Assembly: GCA_026994225.1 (NCBI GenBank)
Contig: JALWRI010000113.1
Location: 1-64,000, forward strand
DNA length: 64,000 nucleotides
Reading direction: 5' to 3'
Source: Gammaproteobacteria bacterium
Lineage (GTDB): Bacteria > Pseudomonadota > Gammaproteobacteria > GRL18
In this document: one piece after another, positions 45,635 through 55,155 of the stretch
Layout of the letters: every line of letters begins with the position of its first letter
How positions within the stretch are numbered: the stretch's first letter is position 1
Position numbers and translations under genes: made by a program
The notes under the pieces: model-generated
The model's input: the letters and a program-made list of their open reading frames with translations, nothing else
Told to the model about the DNA's origin: nothing
The model's database searches: none

Positions 45635-47548
45635 TCACGGTAGTTGTGTAGCATTTTTTAGAGTCTGGAAAGCGGTATCAAAATCAGTTACTAGATTATT
45701 TTTGCTACCGAGTTTTCGTATAGCAACCTGGCGATTTTCTGCTTCACGTTTACCAATAACCCAAATTTCAGGAATACGTTCAGTAATATGTTGACGTACT
45801 TTATATCCAATTTTTTCGTTACGTAAATCTAGCTCTGCATTGATACCAGCGGTTCTTAACGTATCTTGAATTTCTTTTGCCCAGTCATCGCAATCATGGG
45901 TAATCGTTGCAATGACGACAGGAACAGGAGTGAGCCATTGTGGTAAATTACCTACAGTGCTTTCAATCAAAATACCTAAAAATCGCTCTAAAGATCCTAA
46001 TGCTGCCCGATGTAGCATAACAGGGTAGTATTTTTCCCCATCTTCGGCCACATATTGCGTATTAAAACGTTCAGGAAGGATAAAATCAACCTGTAATGTT
46101 CCACATTGCCAATCCCGACCAATGGCATCTCGTAATACAAATTCAATTTTAGGACCATAAAATGCGCCTTCTCCAGGGTTAAAACTATATTCTAAACCAC
46201 TGGCTTGAATAGCATCTTTTAAAGCAGCTTCTGCTTTATCCCATACTTCATCACTACCTGCTCGTTTTTCAGGTCGGTCAGAAAATTTAATACGGACGTT
46301 TTCAAAACCGAAACTTTGGTATAACTTTAAAGTGAAATCACAAAAGGCTTTGGTTTCAGCATTAATTTGATCTTCGGTGCAAAAAATATGGGCATCATCT
46401 TGATTAAAAGAACGTAAGCGCATCATTCCATGTAATGCACCACTTAGTTCAAAGCGATGTAAGGTATTAAGTTCAGAATAGCGCACGGGTAAATCACGAT
46501 AACTTTTAATACCTTCATTAAAAATTTTGATTGCTCCTGGGCAATTCATGGGTTTAAGAGCAAATATACGATTTTCGGCTTCGGTGGTGAACATGGATTC
46601 TTGAAATTTTCCCCAATGTCCAGATGTTTCCCATAGACTTCTATCTAATAATTGAGGAGTACGCACTTCATCATAACCTGCTTGTTCCATCTGTTTACGA
46701 ATAAAACGCTCCAGATTTTGATAGAGTTTCCAGCCTCTAGGATGCCAAAAAATACTGCCAATAGCATCTTCATGGAAACTGAATAAGTGCATTTGTTTAC
46801 CTAAACGGCGATGATCCCGTTTTTCTGCTTCTTCTAATTGTTTTAAATATACTTTTAATTCTTTGGGTGTGCGCCAGGCAGTACCATAAATTCGTTGCAT
46901 TTGTGCATTTTTTGCATCACCACGCCAATACGCACCTGCTATGCTGGTGAGTTTAAAGGCTTTTCCTATACGTCCTGTAGAGGGTAAGTGAGGCCCTTTG
47001 CATAAATCTAAAAAATTGCCTTGTCGGTAGAGAGTAATGACGGCATCTTCAGGAAGATCACGGATTAATTCTGCTTTGAATAGTTCTTTTTGCTCAGTAA
47101 AAAAAGCAATCGCTTCTTTACGATCCCATACTTCTCGGATAATTTCCTCATTACGCTGGATAATTTCTTGCATTTTGGCTTCAATGACGGGTAAATCATC
47201 GGGAATAAAAGAAGTGTCTCGATAAAAATCATAATAAAAGCCATTTTCAATAGCAGGGCCAATACTCACTTGTGTTTCGGGAAATAATTCTTTGACAGCT
47301 TGTGCAAGCACATGAGCTGTGTCATGGCGTAATAACTGTAATGCATCTTCTTCATTATTGCGAGTAATAATTGTTATATCGGCATCAGTTTCTATATTAC
47401 GGGTAAGATCCCATAATTCACTATTCACTCTGGCAGCGAGCGCTTCTCTTGCTAATCCAGGTGAAATAGAAGTTGCTACTGCCATTGCGGTAACTGCTTG
47501 CTCAAAATGTTGTTGTGTGCCATCGGGTAAGGTGATAGTAATTGCCAT
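45635..47548 (-). CDS. thrS: Threonyl-tRNA synthetase
   Basis: A 637-residue class II synthetase. An N-terminal TGS domain (about 1-60), an editing domain with the HDTAHVLAQAVKELFP zinc site near 75, the catalytic core with MNCPGAIKIF and GALHGMMRLRSFNQDDAHIF, and the anticodon domain with LDLRNEKIGYKVRQ are present. In many relatives thrS is followed by infC, rpmI and rplT; here hisI and cysS follow instead. No leader operator resembling tRNA-Thr was recognised. Confidence 0.95.
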   Translation of the reverse strand: MAITITLPDGTQQHFEQAVTAMAVATSISPGLAREALAARVNSELWDLTRNIETDADITIITRNNEEDALQLLRHDTAHVLAQAVKELFPETQVSIGPAIENGFYYDFYRDTSFIPDDLPVIEAKMQEIIQRNEEIIREVWDRKEAIAFFTEQKELFKAELIRDLPEDAVITLYRQGNFLDLCKGPHLPSTGRIGKAFKLTSIAGAYWRGDAKNAQMQRIYGTAWRTPKELKVYLKQLEEAEKRDHRRLGKQMHLFSFHEDAIGSIFWHPRGWKLYQNLERFIRKQMEQAGYDEVRTPQLLDRSLWETSGHWGKFQESMFTTEAENRIFALKPMNCPGAIKIFNEGIKSYRDLPVRYSELNTLHRFELSGALHGMMRLRSFNQDDAHIFCTEDQINAETKAFCDFTLKLYQSFGFENVRIKFSDRPEKRAGSDEVWDKAEAALKDAIQASGLEYSFNPGEGAFYGPKIEFVLRDAIGRDWQCGTLQVDFILPERFNTQYVAEDGEKYYPVMLHRAALGSLERFLGILIESTVGNLPQWLTPVPVVIATITHDCDDWAKEIQDTLRTAGINAELDLRNEKIGYKVRQHITERIPEIWVIGKREAENRQVAIRKLGSKNNLVTDFDTAFQTLKNATQLP

Positions 47549-47624
47549 AGTGTTTTTTGTTACCTACAATAGATAGAATGAAAATATTGACGTGTATTAT
47601 AGTCTATTTCCAGTAGGGAGAAAA

Positions 47625-48386
47625 ATGGCTAAAAATATTTATTATCGAGTATGCCCTAAATGTCATTATCAACGCCAGAAAACAGATAACACTGCGTTGG
47701 ATATTTGTCCCCGATGTGGTTTACAGTTTTCAAAGTGGTTACAGCATCAACTACAAGTGGATAAAGTTGATGTACCTGTCACTACCACTTCTTCACAAGG
47801 TTTAACACAAAAGCTGTTTGATACCTTGTTGTATGTACCTGACAAGATAGATACACTTGATTTTTATGGTCGGGTCAGTGTTTGGCTTGTGTTAGTGCTT
47901 TGGGGTAGCTATTTCATTTTATTAGATTTAGAAACGAATATCATTGGATATTCTTTTATGCATCGGGTGAATTTGATTTTTCATGAAGCAGGGCATGTTA
48001 TTTTTGCTCCTTTTGGTTGGTTTATGATGGTATTGGGGGGAAGCCTGTTACAATTATTAATGCCATTGATAGTAATACTGACTTTGGTGTTAAAAAATAG
48101 AGATAATTTTGCAGCTTCTGTTGGATTATGGTGGTTGGCACAAAGCATGATGGATTTAGCACCTTATATTAATGATGCAAGAGCTTTAGAGTTACAGTTA
48201 TTGGGTGGAGGAACAGGAGCTGATAGACCTGGAGGGCATGATTGGGAAAATATTTTAGGCTATTTAGATATGTTAGAATTTGATCATTTTTTTGCTAATA
48301 TCATGGATATTACGGGTAACTTGTTAATGATCAGTAGTTTTGTATGGGGAGTGTATATATTACGTTTACAGTATATGAATAAATAG
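47625..48386 (+). CDS. Membrane protein with N-terminal zinc ribbon and HEAGH motif
   Basis: A 253-residue protein. The first 35 residues hold CPKCHYQ and CPRCGLQ, two CxxC pairs of a zinc ribbon. Membrane segments begin near residue 80 (WLVLVLWGSYFILLD), and HEAGHVIFAPFGWFMM near 125 is an HExxH-type metal motif like that of M50/site-2 protease-like proteins; HDWENILGY near 200 may add a ligand. ATG at 47625 with AGGGAG six bases before is preferred to the ATG 33 bp upstream. Function is unknown; intramembrane proteolysis is inference. It is divergent from thrS. Confidence 0.7.
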   Translation: MAKNIYYRVCPKCHYQRQKTDNTALDICPRCGLQFSKWLQHQLQVDKVDVPVTTTSSQGLTQKLFDTLLYVPDKIDTLDFYGRVSVWLVLVLWGSYFILLDLETNIIGYSFMHRVNLIFHEAGHVIFAPFGWFMMVLGGSLLQLLMPLIVILTLVLKNRDNFAASVGLWWLAQSMMDLAPYINDARALELQLLGGGTGADRPGGHDWENILGYLDMLEFDHFFANIMDITGNLLMISSFVWGVYILRLQYMNK

Positions 48387-48398
48387 ATAATTGGAGGA

Positions 48399-49685
48399 TT
48401 AGGTTGATAAAAGTTGTTGCGTTTGTTTAATATCTTCTTTAGCATCATTTAATATTTGTAAGCTCATATCAGGAGATAAGTGTCCTAGTGCTAATTTTTT
48501 AAAAGCAGGTATTTGAGTAATGATAGGGATATTTTTAGCTTGTGGTGTGCCTAAATAAGCATGCATTTGAGCGATGATAACAATATCACTATAACTTGGT
48601 TTTTTTGATTCATAAAACCAATCTTCTGCATGTAAAGCAACGTGTACTAAATCTTCATCAAAATGCCATTGTTGTAATACCATCGCACCAATATTAGCAC
48701 GCAATTCCTCAATTGCTTTGGTTAGCTCTGTGGGTTTATGGATAATGTCAGGGTAATTTTCTGCATAATTAATAATCGGTGCAATACCTATATCATGCAG
48801 TAATCCAGCGAGTAAAGCTCGTTCAGGATTGAAGCCAGGGGTAAATCGGGCTAATACAAAGCTGATAGATGCAACATGAACACTATGTTGCCAGACATTT
48901 ACCATCTGTTTGCGTAAAAAAGCATTCTTGCTATGAAATAATTCTTGTAGCGCAAAACTCATCACCAATTGTTTTATTGTTTCTGTTCCTAAACGAGTAA
49001 TTGCCATCAGAATATTATTAATATTTGTTGTTCCACGATAAAGAGGACTATTAACAGCTGTCATTAATTTTGCAGTGATCGCGGGATCGGTACTAATAAT
49101 ACGGGCAACTTCATTAAAATCTCCGGCATCATTATGTAATGCTTTACGTATGCGTAAAGCAATTTCAGGTAAACTGGGTAATTTAAAGGTTTTGTCTTGA
49201 ATATCATTATGAATGTCAAAATAAATACGACTTTGTTGTAATTCATCGTGGTTAATTTCCTCTACTTGATAATGATCCGTATTTACTGTCGTAGGGGTAC
49301 TAAGTTGTTTAATACGTTGTTCTGAGATGGTAAAATAACGTACGGCTGTTTTACTAATAACGCTATATTGTCGTGGCTTTAAATGGGCAATGGGGTGTTG
49401 TGCTTGTAAACTGTGAGAGACAACAGTTAGGTAGGGTAAAGATAAACGATCTAAAGTATTAATTGATGTGTTAGGTATATGCTTTGGAATTTCTGCGATC
49501 AGTATTACTTCACCATGTAGTAGAAAATACTCTAAGCCATCTTGATTACCTTGTTGTAATATCATTTTTCCAGGTAAAACAGAATAACACTGTAAGTAAG
49601 GTAATATCTTTTTTAGTACTGATTTTGGCAGTGCTTTAAAAGGTACAAAAAATTGTAATTGTTGGTAGGTAACTATATCTTTCAT
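48399..49685 (-). CDS. HDOD-domain protein with N-terminal cyclic-nucleotide-binding-like domain
   Basis: A 428-residue signalling protein. The first 130 residues resemble a cNMP-binding beta roll (GKMILQQGNQDGLEYFLLHGEVILI). HDOD occupies about residues 165-375, with LPSLPEIALRIRKAL, ISTDPAITAKLMTAVNSPLY and LLAGLLHDIGI typical of the family; HDOD lacks complete phosphodiesterase chemistry and usually acts in signalling or chemosensory control. Its neighbour is the SprA-related gene, divergent. The ligand is unknown. Confidence 0.82.
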   Translation of the reverse strand: MKDIVTYQQLQFFVPFKALPKSVLKKILPYLQCYSVLPGKMILQQGNQDGLEYFLLHGEVILIAEIPKHIPNTSINTLDRLSLPYLTVVSHSLQAQHPIAHLKPRQYSVISKTAVRYFTISEQRIKQLSTPTTVNTDHYQVEEINHDELQQSRIYFDIHNDIQDKTFKLPSLPEIALRIRKALHNDAGDFNEVARIISTDPAITAKLMTAVNSPLYRGTTNINNILMAITRLGTETIKQLVMSFALQELFHSKNAFLRKQMVNVWQHSVHVASISFVLARFTPGFNPERALLAGLLHDIGIAPIINYAENYPDIIHKPTELTKAIEELRANIGAMVLQQWHFDEDLVHVALHAEDWFYESKKPSYSDIVIIAQMHAYLGTPQAKNIPIITQIPAFKKLALGHLSPDMSLQILNDAKEDIKQTQQLLST

Positions 49686-49835
49686 AAGATAAACAAAGAT
49701 TAATGATTAACGACTAAAATATTTTCTCTTAGGGCTACAGTATATACCATATCTAATACTAATATGACGGTATTTTTTCTGTATAGAATTTTCTGTCATT
49801 TTTGCTATACTGGGAGCAGATGAGGTGTGTTTATT

Positions 49836-50753
49836 ATGCTGGTTAGCGATCAAAGTTATTCAAATTACAGTAATTTGTATACGACAGAAAAGGGTTCTGT
49901 AGATAGATCGTCTGTCGTTTCGTCAAAAACAGAGCAATTATATACTGACACCAATAAGCAAACAGAATCAGAGTTAGCGACTGTTGCAAGCAGTGATACA
50001 AAAAAAACAGGGAGTGAAAACAGTCATTTATCTTCTCAGTCTGAAGATAAAGTCACCTTATCGGAAACGGCAAAAAAGATTACTGGAGAAGCCTTATCTA
50101 AGGAAGAGCAAAAAAAATTAGATGCGTTGCAAGATCGAGATAGGGTAGTGCATCAACATGAGCAAGCGCATTTAAGTGCAGCAGGGGAGTTGGCTAAAGG
50201 TGCTGCCAGTTTTACCTACCAAAAAGGGCCTGATGGACAAAGCTATGCAATAGGGGGAGAAGTACAGATTGATACCTCGCAAGGACGTACCCCTGAAGAA
50301 ACATTACAAAAAGCAGAGAAAATTCGAGCGGCCGCTTTGGCTCCTGCAGAACCTTCAGGACAAGATAGACAAGTTGCCTCTCAAGCAACTCAAATGGCAT
50401 CAGCAGCACGTGCTGAAATAGCGACAGAAAAAGCAGGAGAAAAGGAGGGCAAGGATGAAAGGGAAGAAGAGAGTGAAGAACAAAATATGGATGATAAAGT
50501 GATAGAGGGGGGTGATACAGAACAAACGCAATCTCCTGAAGCAATTAATGTGCAAAATAATCAGCCGGATATAGATAATAGTAAGGGTAATGTGGCAACG
50601 TCGCAAAATACTGTTACCGATATATATGCAAATACTGCAAGTAACCGCAATACAGTTGTAACAGATAATCGTTTTACTGATCGTGTACAACGTAATATTG
50701 ATAATTTAGTTAATCCTAATGCTTCCTCTCAAGTTATTGACTTAATAGCATAA
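49836..50753 (+). CDS. SprA-related putative metalloprotease
   Basis: A 305-residue protein with a low-complexity Ser/Thr/Glu N-terminus (about 1-90), a conserved core (about 90-190) with VVHQHEQAHLSAAGELAKGA, and an acidic, Asn/Gln-rich tail. HEQAH is an HExxH zinc motif, and ASFTYQKGPDGQSYAIGGEV with DTSQGRTPEETL identifies the SprA-related family of putative metalloproteases. No signal peptide is seen. ATG at 49836 has GAGG ten bases upstream; a GTG at 49827 is too near it. Substrate is unknown. Confidence 0.8.
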   Translation: MLVSDQSYSNYSNLYTTEKGSVDRSSVVSSKTEQLYTDTNKQTESELATVASSDTKKTGSENSHLSSQSEDKVTLSETAKKITGEALSKEEQKKLDALQDRDRVVHQHEQAHLSAAGELAKGAASFTYQKGPDGQSYAIGGEVQIDTSQGRTPEETLQKAEKIRAAALAPAEPSGQDRQVASQATQMASAARAEIATEKAGEKEGKDEREEESEEQNMDDKVIEGGDTEQTQSPEAINVQNNQPDIDNSKGNVATSQNTVTDIYANTASNRNTVVTDNRFTDRVQRNIDNLVNPNASSQVIDLIA

Positions 50754-50818
50754 TCAGTGATGTTATTGGTTTATTTAGGTATTTATTTGATCTGTTTTTT
50801 TCGTAAGGATATTGACTC

Positions 50819-51505
50819 ATGCCAACTATTTTAGCGATAGAAACATCTACGGATGCATGTTCTGTTGCACTGTATTGTTCTCAAGATATGCTTATTTCAC
50901 GCTATCAGATTATGCCAAGAAAACACACAGAGTTAATTTTTCCTATGCTAGATAGTGTCTTGCATGAAGCAGAGATAACAATGGATAAAGTGGATGCACT
51001 TGCTTTTGGGAGAGGACCTGGGGCATTTACCGGGGTACGTATTGCGAGTGCAGTAATACAAGGAATAGCATTAACTGATCAGTTACCTATTTTGGCAGTT
51101 TCTTCTTTAGCAACGATAGCACAGGGTATATATCGTCGTAAGAAGGTAAGCCAGGTATTAGTTGCTAATGATGCACGGATGAAAGAAGTATATTGGGGCT
51201 ACTTTAGCCTGCAAGCAGGAATAATGCAAATAGAGGGTGAAGAACAATTATCTAGCCCAGATAAAGTACCAATACCCGATGGAAAGATATTTTTGGCAGG
51301 TAGTGGTTTTCGTTGTTATCCTGAAATATTTGCAAATAGAGATATTCCTTTAACATATCAAGATAAAGAGGCATTACCTGAGGCACAAGATATTATTCCC
51401 ATAGCACTATCACTGTGGAAAAAGAAAGAAATAATAAATATTGCTGACGCATTACCGATATATTTACGTAATAATGTGGTACACAACAACCTGGATAATA
51501 GATAG
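50819..51505 (+). CDS. tsaB: tRNA threonylcarbamoyladenosine biosynthesis protein TsaB
   Basis: A 228-residue ASKHA-fold partner that, with TsaD and TsaE, forms t6A at position 37 of ANN-decoding tRNAs. The opening ILAIETSTDACSVALY and central GRGPGAFTGVRIASAVIQGIA are typical of TsaB. It stands just upstream of the Sel1-repeat gene (11-bp gap) and after the SprA-related gene. Confidence 0.92.
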   Translation: MPTILAIETSTDACSVALYCSQDMLISRYQIMPRKHTELIFPMLDSVLHEAEITMDKVDALAFGRGPGAFTGVRIASAVIQGIALTDQLPILAVSSLATIAQGIYRRKKVSQVLVANDARMKEVYWGYFSLQAGIMQIEGEEQLSSPDKVPIPDGKIFLAGSGFRCYPEIFANRDIPLTYQDKEALPEAQDIIPIALSLWKKKEIINIADALPIYLRNNVVHNNLDNR

Positions 51506-51516
51506 ATGGTAGCATT

Positions 51517-52509
51517 GTGAAGAAAAAAAATAATCGCCGAGAAAATAAATCAAAAAAATCAAAAAAATCAAAAAATAAGACATTATTTTATTATCAGGGA
51601 AAAGATAGTAATGGATCGTATGTGGAGGGACAATTTTATTGTCCTGATAAGCAAACTCTAATTATGTTTTTACAAAAAAAAGGGATTGAATATTCGCTGA
51701 TTGAAGTCAAGCAAACCCGCCAACAGCAGTTATTGATTGCAGCAGTTGGGAGTATTTTTATTGCCGTATTGGTGATTATTTTATCAGATACTGCGCCACA
51801 GCAAGCACAATCAGCTAAAGTGTCGACAACTGATATAGATACCCCCATTACTGAAAAAGACACATCGGTAGATACGGAAGAATATGAGGAGGACTTTGCC
51901 TTTGATGAGGAAAAATATCCTGCTAGTGCAAAAAAAGCGGTTTCTTTGTTATCTGAAAAAGATATGACAAGTTTAGAAAGACAGGCTGCAGTAGGTAATG
52001 TACAAGCACAATTAAAATTAGCAGCGTATTATCAAGAGGGTATCTTTTACCCCAAAGATTTAGAAAAAATGGAATATTGGTTGTTGCAGGCAGCGAAATC
52101 AGGAAATAATCGAGCAAGATTAAAATTAGCAACCTGGTATCAAAACAAAGGAAATAAAGAGGAAATGCTGTATTGGTTGGAATTAGCGGCTAAAAATTAT
52201 GATACGGAAGCACGTTGGCGTTTAGGTACTTATTATGCTAAATCGACAAAACCAGAAGAAAAAGATTATGCAGAATTTTTACTTAAACAGGCAGCTAATA
52301 ATGGAGATAAATCGGCAAAATTAATGTTAAGTAAATTTTTGTGGGAGAAAAAGTTTAACCAGGAGCAAGATAAGGTAATTTTTGATACGATGGAAGCATT
52401 CAGGCAAAAAGGGGGAAGCGATGAGGATGTTCCTGCATTGCAAAAAGAAATAGAGCAAAAAGTACAAGAACATGCAAAAAACAAGATACCTCAAGTTGAT
52501 AAAAAATAA
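51517..52509 (+). CDS. Sel1-repeat membrane protein with a PilC/GspF N-terminal-like segment
   Basis: A 330-residue protein, GTG start. A Lys/Ser-rich head is followed by FYYQGKDSNGSYVEGQFY and FLQKKGIEYSLIEVK (about residues 22-62), which resembles the small N-terminal segment of PilC/GspF inner-membrane proteins. A transmembrane helix (about 70-92) and an acidic linker lead to at least four Sel1-like repeats (about 155-300) such as GNVQAQLKLAAYYQEG and GNNRARLKLATWYQNKG. It is likely anchored in the inner membrane with Sel1 repeats outside or inside depending on topology. Four kilobases away lies a PilC lacking this segment. The link to pili is inference. Confidence 0.72.
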   Translation: MKKKNNRRENKSKKSKKSKNKTLFYYQGKDSNGSYVEGQFYCPDKQTLIMFLQKKGIEYSLIEVKQTRQQQLLIAAVGSIFIAVLVIILSDTAPQQAQSAKVSTTDIDTPITEKDTSVDTEEYEEDFAFDEEKYPASAKKAVSLLSEKDMTSLERQAAVGNVQAQLKLAAYYQEGIFYPKDLEKMEYWLLQAAKSGNNRARLKLATWYQNKGNKEEMLYWLELAAKNYDTEARWRLGTYYAKSTKPEEKDYAEFLLKQAANNGDKSAKLMLSKFLWEKKFNQEQDKVIFDTMEAFRQKGGSDEDVPALQKEIEQKVQEHAKNKIPQVDKK

Positions 52510-52552
52510 AGGCGACTATTTATTTTATCATTTTGTTTGTTGTTGCTTGCCA

Positions 52553-54268
52553 TTAACCTAATTCTCGCCAGCTTAAACGCTCAGGTAAATCGCTACAATG
52601 TTCAGTTGCGACAGGGTTGGTATGTTGTCTGCCTATTCCCATAGGAAAGACGCCAAGTGCATAAGCAATAGGATCAGTAACAATTTGTACCGGAATTCCA
52701 AATACTTTAACCGTTTTGGTACCTAAGTCAAAACGGGGCATTTTAAAATAAAAGCTAAAACTAAACATACCAAATTTGAGTCCTAAACCGGTACTGGGTG
52801 ATTTATTACTAAAGGGGTTAACATCAAAACCTTTACCCGCCATATCAGCTAAAAAGACCATATCCATTTTACCCATCATTTTACCCATCATATCTACCAT
52901 AACCCCCATAAAGCAAAACATATCGGGGATAGGAAACATACTACAACTCATTAATAGACTGTCTTCTCCTCCGCCGACATTAGTGTTAATGGTATAGTTA
53001 TCGTCTCCAATCATATCCATAATCATTACCATATCGCCACCTGAATTAGGATATTTAGTCGTACCCATATCAATAATATAGGTATCATTCCCGGCAGCAT
53101 CGCCTATAAACAATCCATTACAACAATTGACACCAAAAAAGGAAAAGCCATTACCAAAATTAATTTCATATGTATCATTGCCTTTACCACCTGAACCACC
53201 AAACATCCAATCGGGCATCATAGGGAGTGTAACAGTACCTTCTGCACCAATTTCACCTAGAATCAAATCAAAATTAAAATCAGTACCACTCATACCAGGA
53301 TCCATAAACATTCCCATATTCATACCATAGGGAGAATTAACACAGATTTTATTATTAATAGAGCCAGCCATATCCATTACTCCCATCATATTCATCATAC
53401 CGTAGGTTTCGATATTAATATGGCTAATATCGGTATTATTAGGAAGAATTTTATCTAGGGCTTTTTCAATAGGTTTTTTAACAATACTACCAATAAAGGG
53501 GGGAATAGGCATAGGGAGATAATTGACCATAAAATCAGCCATATCTACACCAGAAGGAAGGACATCCATGAGCATAAACATATTACCAAAAAGACCATAA
53601 GCCTGAAAATTAATACTGGCAGGTTTTCCTGGACGAGGAGGGCCTATCAGATCAAATAAGTAATAATCACAGGCATTACTAAAGCACATAGCAAAACTGG
53701 CATCTGGAGCGATACCAACCATATTGACCGGCCAAGTGCCTTGCATGGAGATAATATTCATATAAATTTGTTTATATTCTTCTTGTAGAATAACAGTAGA
53801 ATTGGGGGTTGAGCCTTTTGCTCTGGCAGTAATACGGTACGTAGCCTGAAAAAGAGTCGGATCATAGCTGATCTCTTCTATAATGTAGCGAGGTTGCTCA
53901 CTGAGATAATTAAGGGTTTGTTGTACGTCATTTTCACCAAATACCTGGGCTTTTTTCCACCATATATCACTTTTTACTGGAGGAGGGCTATCTAAATTCC
54001 AAATACCTTTACTACCACCACTATTTGGCTCAATACGATCTATTTGATTGGTTAACCAATTTTCGGCATCCCGTAAAGCAGACTCTGCGGCTTCTAAAGC
54101 CAGTTCTTGATCCTGATAATTAGTCACTACTTGTAGCTCAAAAAAACTATTATTTAAGGTATTAACAGTCACTAATGTGAGTAAAAATAATAAAATAGAA
54201 GTAACTAATAATACTGCACCCGATTGTTGTGCTGGATGCGTTGCAGGAGCATGACAAAGTATTGACAT
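52553..54268 (-). CDS. pilX: Long PilX-like minor pilin with RTX-like calcium-binding motifs
   Basis: A 571-residue protein that begins as a PilX: QQSGAVLLVTSILLFLLTLVT near residue 12 is the prepilin and helical anchor, and ALEAAESALRDAENWL near 50 is the conserved PilX helix. From about 130 onward it is Met-rich and unlike any PilX (typically about 200 residues). Around 360-430 it has KGNDTYEINFG, AGNDTYIIDMG and GDDNYTINTNVGGGED, spaced about 30 residues, which match RTX-type GGxGNDTY calcium motifs. It closes the pilV-pilW-pilX order of the first minor pilin operon. It could be a fusion of a PilX module with an RTX-like adhesive domain. Confidence 0.75.
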   Translation of the reverse strand: MSILCHAPATHPAQQSGAVLLVTSILLFLLTLVTVNTLNNSFFELQVVTNYQDQELALEAAESALRDAENWLTNQIDRIEPNSGGSKGIWNLDSPPPVKSDIWWKKAQVFGENDVQQTLNYLSEQPRYIIEEISYDPTLFQATYRITARAKGSTPNSTVILQEEYKQIYMNIISMQGTWPVNMVGIAPDASFAMCFSNACDYYLFDLIGPPRPGKPASINFQAYGLFGNMFMLMDVLPSGVDMADFMVNYLPMPIPPFIGSIVKKPIEKALDKILPNNTDISHINIETYGMMNMMGVMDMAGSINNKICVNSPYGMNMGMFMDPGMSGTDFNFDLILGEIGAEGTVTLPMMPDWMFGGSGGKGNDTYEINFGNGFSFFGVNCCNGLFIGDAAGNDTYIIDMGTTKYPNSGGDMVMIMDMIGDDNYTINTNVGGGEDSLLMSCSMFPIPDMFCFMGVMVDMMGKMMGKMDMVFLADMAGKGFDVNPFSNKSPSTGLGLKFGMFSFSFYFKMPRFDLGTKTVKVFGIPVQIVTDPIAYALGVFPMGIGRQHTNPVATEHCSDLPERLSWRELG

Positions 54269-54420
54269 AAGTGAAGTATCCGTAAATAAAAAAATATCAG
54301 GCAAATATATACCTATCTATTATAGCAAAATAATAGCAAAGGGATATTGGGGAAAATCAGTAGCTATCTATTTCCTTTCGATTATTACCGTTAGGGAAGA
54401 AGGATGTAGCATGTAGTGAC

Positions 54421-55155
54421 TCAAATTACAGCATTACGTAAAGCAATGGTAGTACTAAATACTTGCCGTAAAAAGCGATCACTGGGAGAAGTAATGGAAA
54501 TATTAGTAAGTTGGTAAGTTTGGCTTTCAGCGCTATCTTTTACAGGGTTATCACCACGTAATAATAATGCGATCCAAACATTAACGACTTGTCGGGAATT
54601 GGACGACCAATTTATCTCACTGGCATCAAGATAGGTATCGGCAATTTTGTCCCCATTTTGATCAAAGCCATAGAGTATTTGTAAATTTTCCACCCCATCG
54701 AGCAAAACTTGTCCATTGCATAATAAGCGTTCAGTTTTAACCATATAGGTATTTCTTATCAGACTATTTTTTGCTACGGTATTACCCAGGCAATCCATAG
54801 CACTTCCAGTGCTTTGGTAACGTACCTGGATTTGATCACTACTGCCTTCACTACCTAGTAAGGGATACCATGCATCATAGGAACAAGGAAGGGGTTTGGT
54901 GGCAGTAAGATTACTATTACAAGCTCCAGCTTGACGGATATGTTTACGTAAGTTTAGTAAAGCAAATTGCCCTTTATCTTGTAGTTGAACCAAGCTTTGT
55001 TGAAATAAAGCAGTTTTTTTATTAGCGATATAGACGGTAGTTACTCCGGTAATAATAATAAGACTTAATAGCGCGCTAATCATCAATTCTACTAAGGTAA
55101 AACCGTCTTGGGGCGTAGGAAAATGGTATGTTTTATAAACGGGTATCAACTTCAT
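54421..55155 (-). CDS. pilW: Type IV pilus minor pilin PilW
   Basis: A 244-residue minor pilin. The prepilin cleavage site and hydrophobic helix GFTLVELMISALLSLIIITG sit near residue 18, and LQDKGQFALLNLRKHIRQAG near 80 is the PilW hallmark. PilW primes and decorates the pilus tip with PilV and PilX. Its ATG lies inside the end of pilV (23-bp overlap), so they are coupled. It belongs to the first of two operons in this window. Confidence 0.9.
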   Translation of the reverse strand: MKLIPVYKTYHFPTPQDGFTLVELMISALLSLIIITGVTTVYIANKKTALFQQSLVQLQDKGQFALLNLRKHIRQAGACNSNLTATKPLPCSYDAWYPLLGSEGSSDQIQVRYQSTGSAMDCLGNTVAKNSLIRNTYMVKTERLLCNGQVLLDGVENLQILYGFDQNGDKIADTYLDASEINWSSNSRQVVNVWIALLLRGDNPVKDSAESQTYQLTNISITSPSDRFLRQVFSTTIALRNAVI

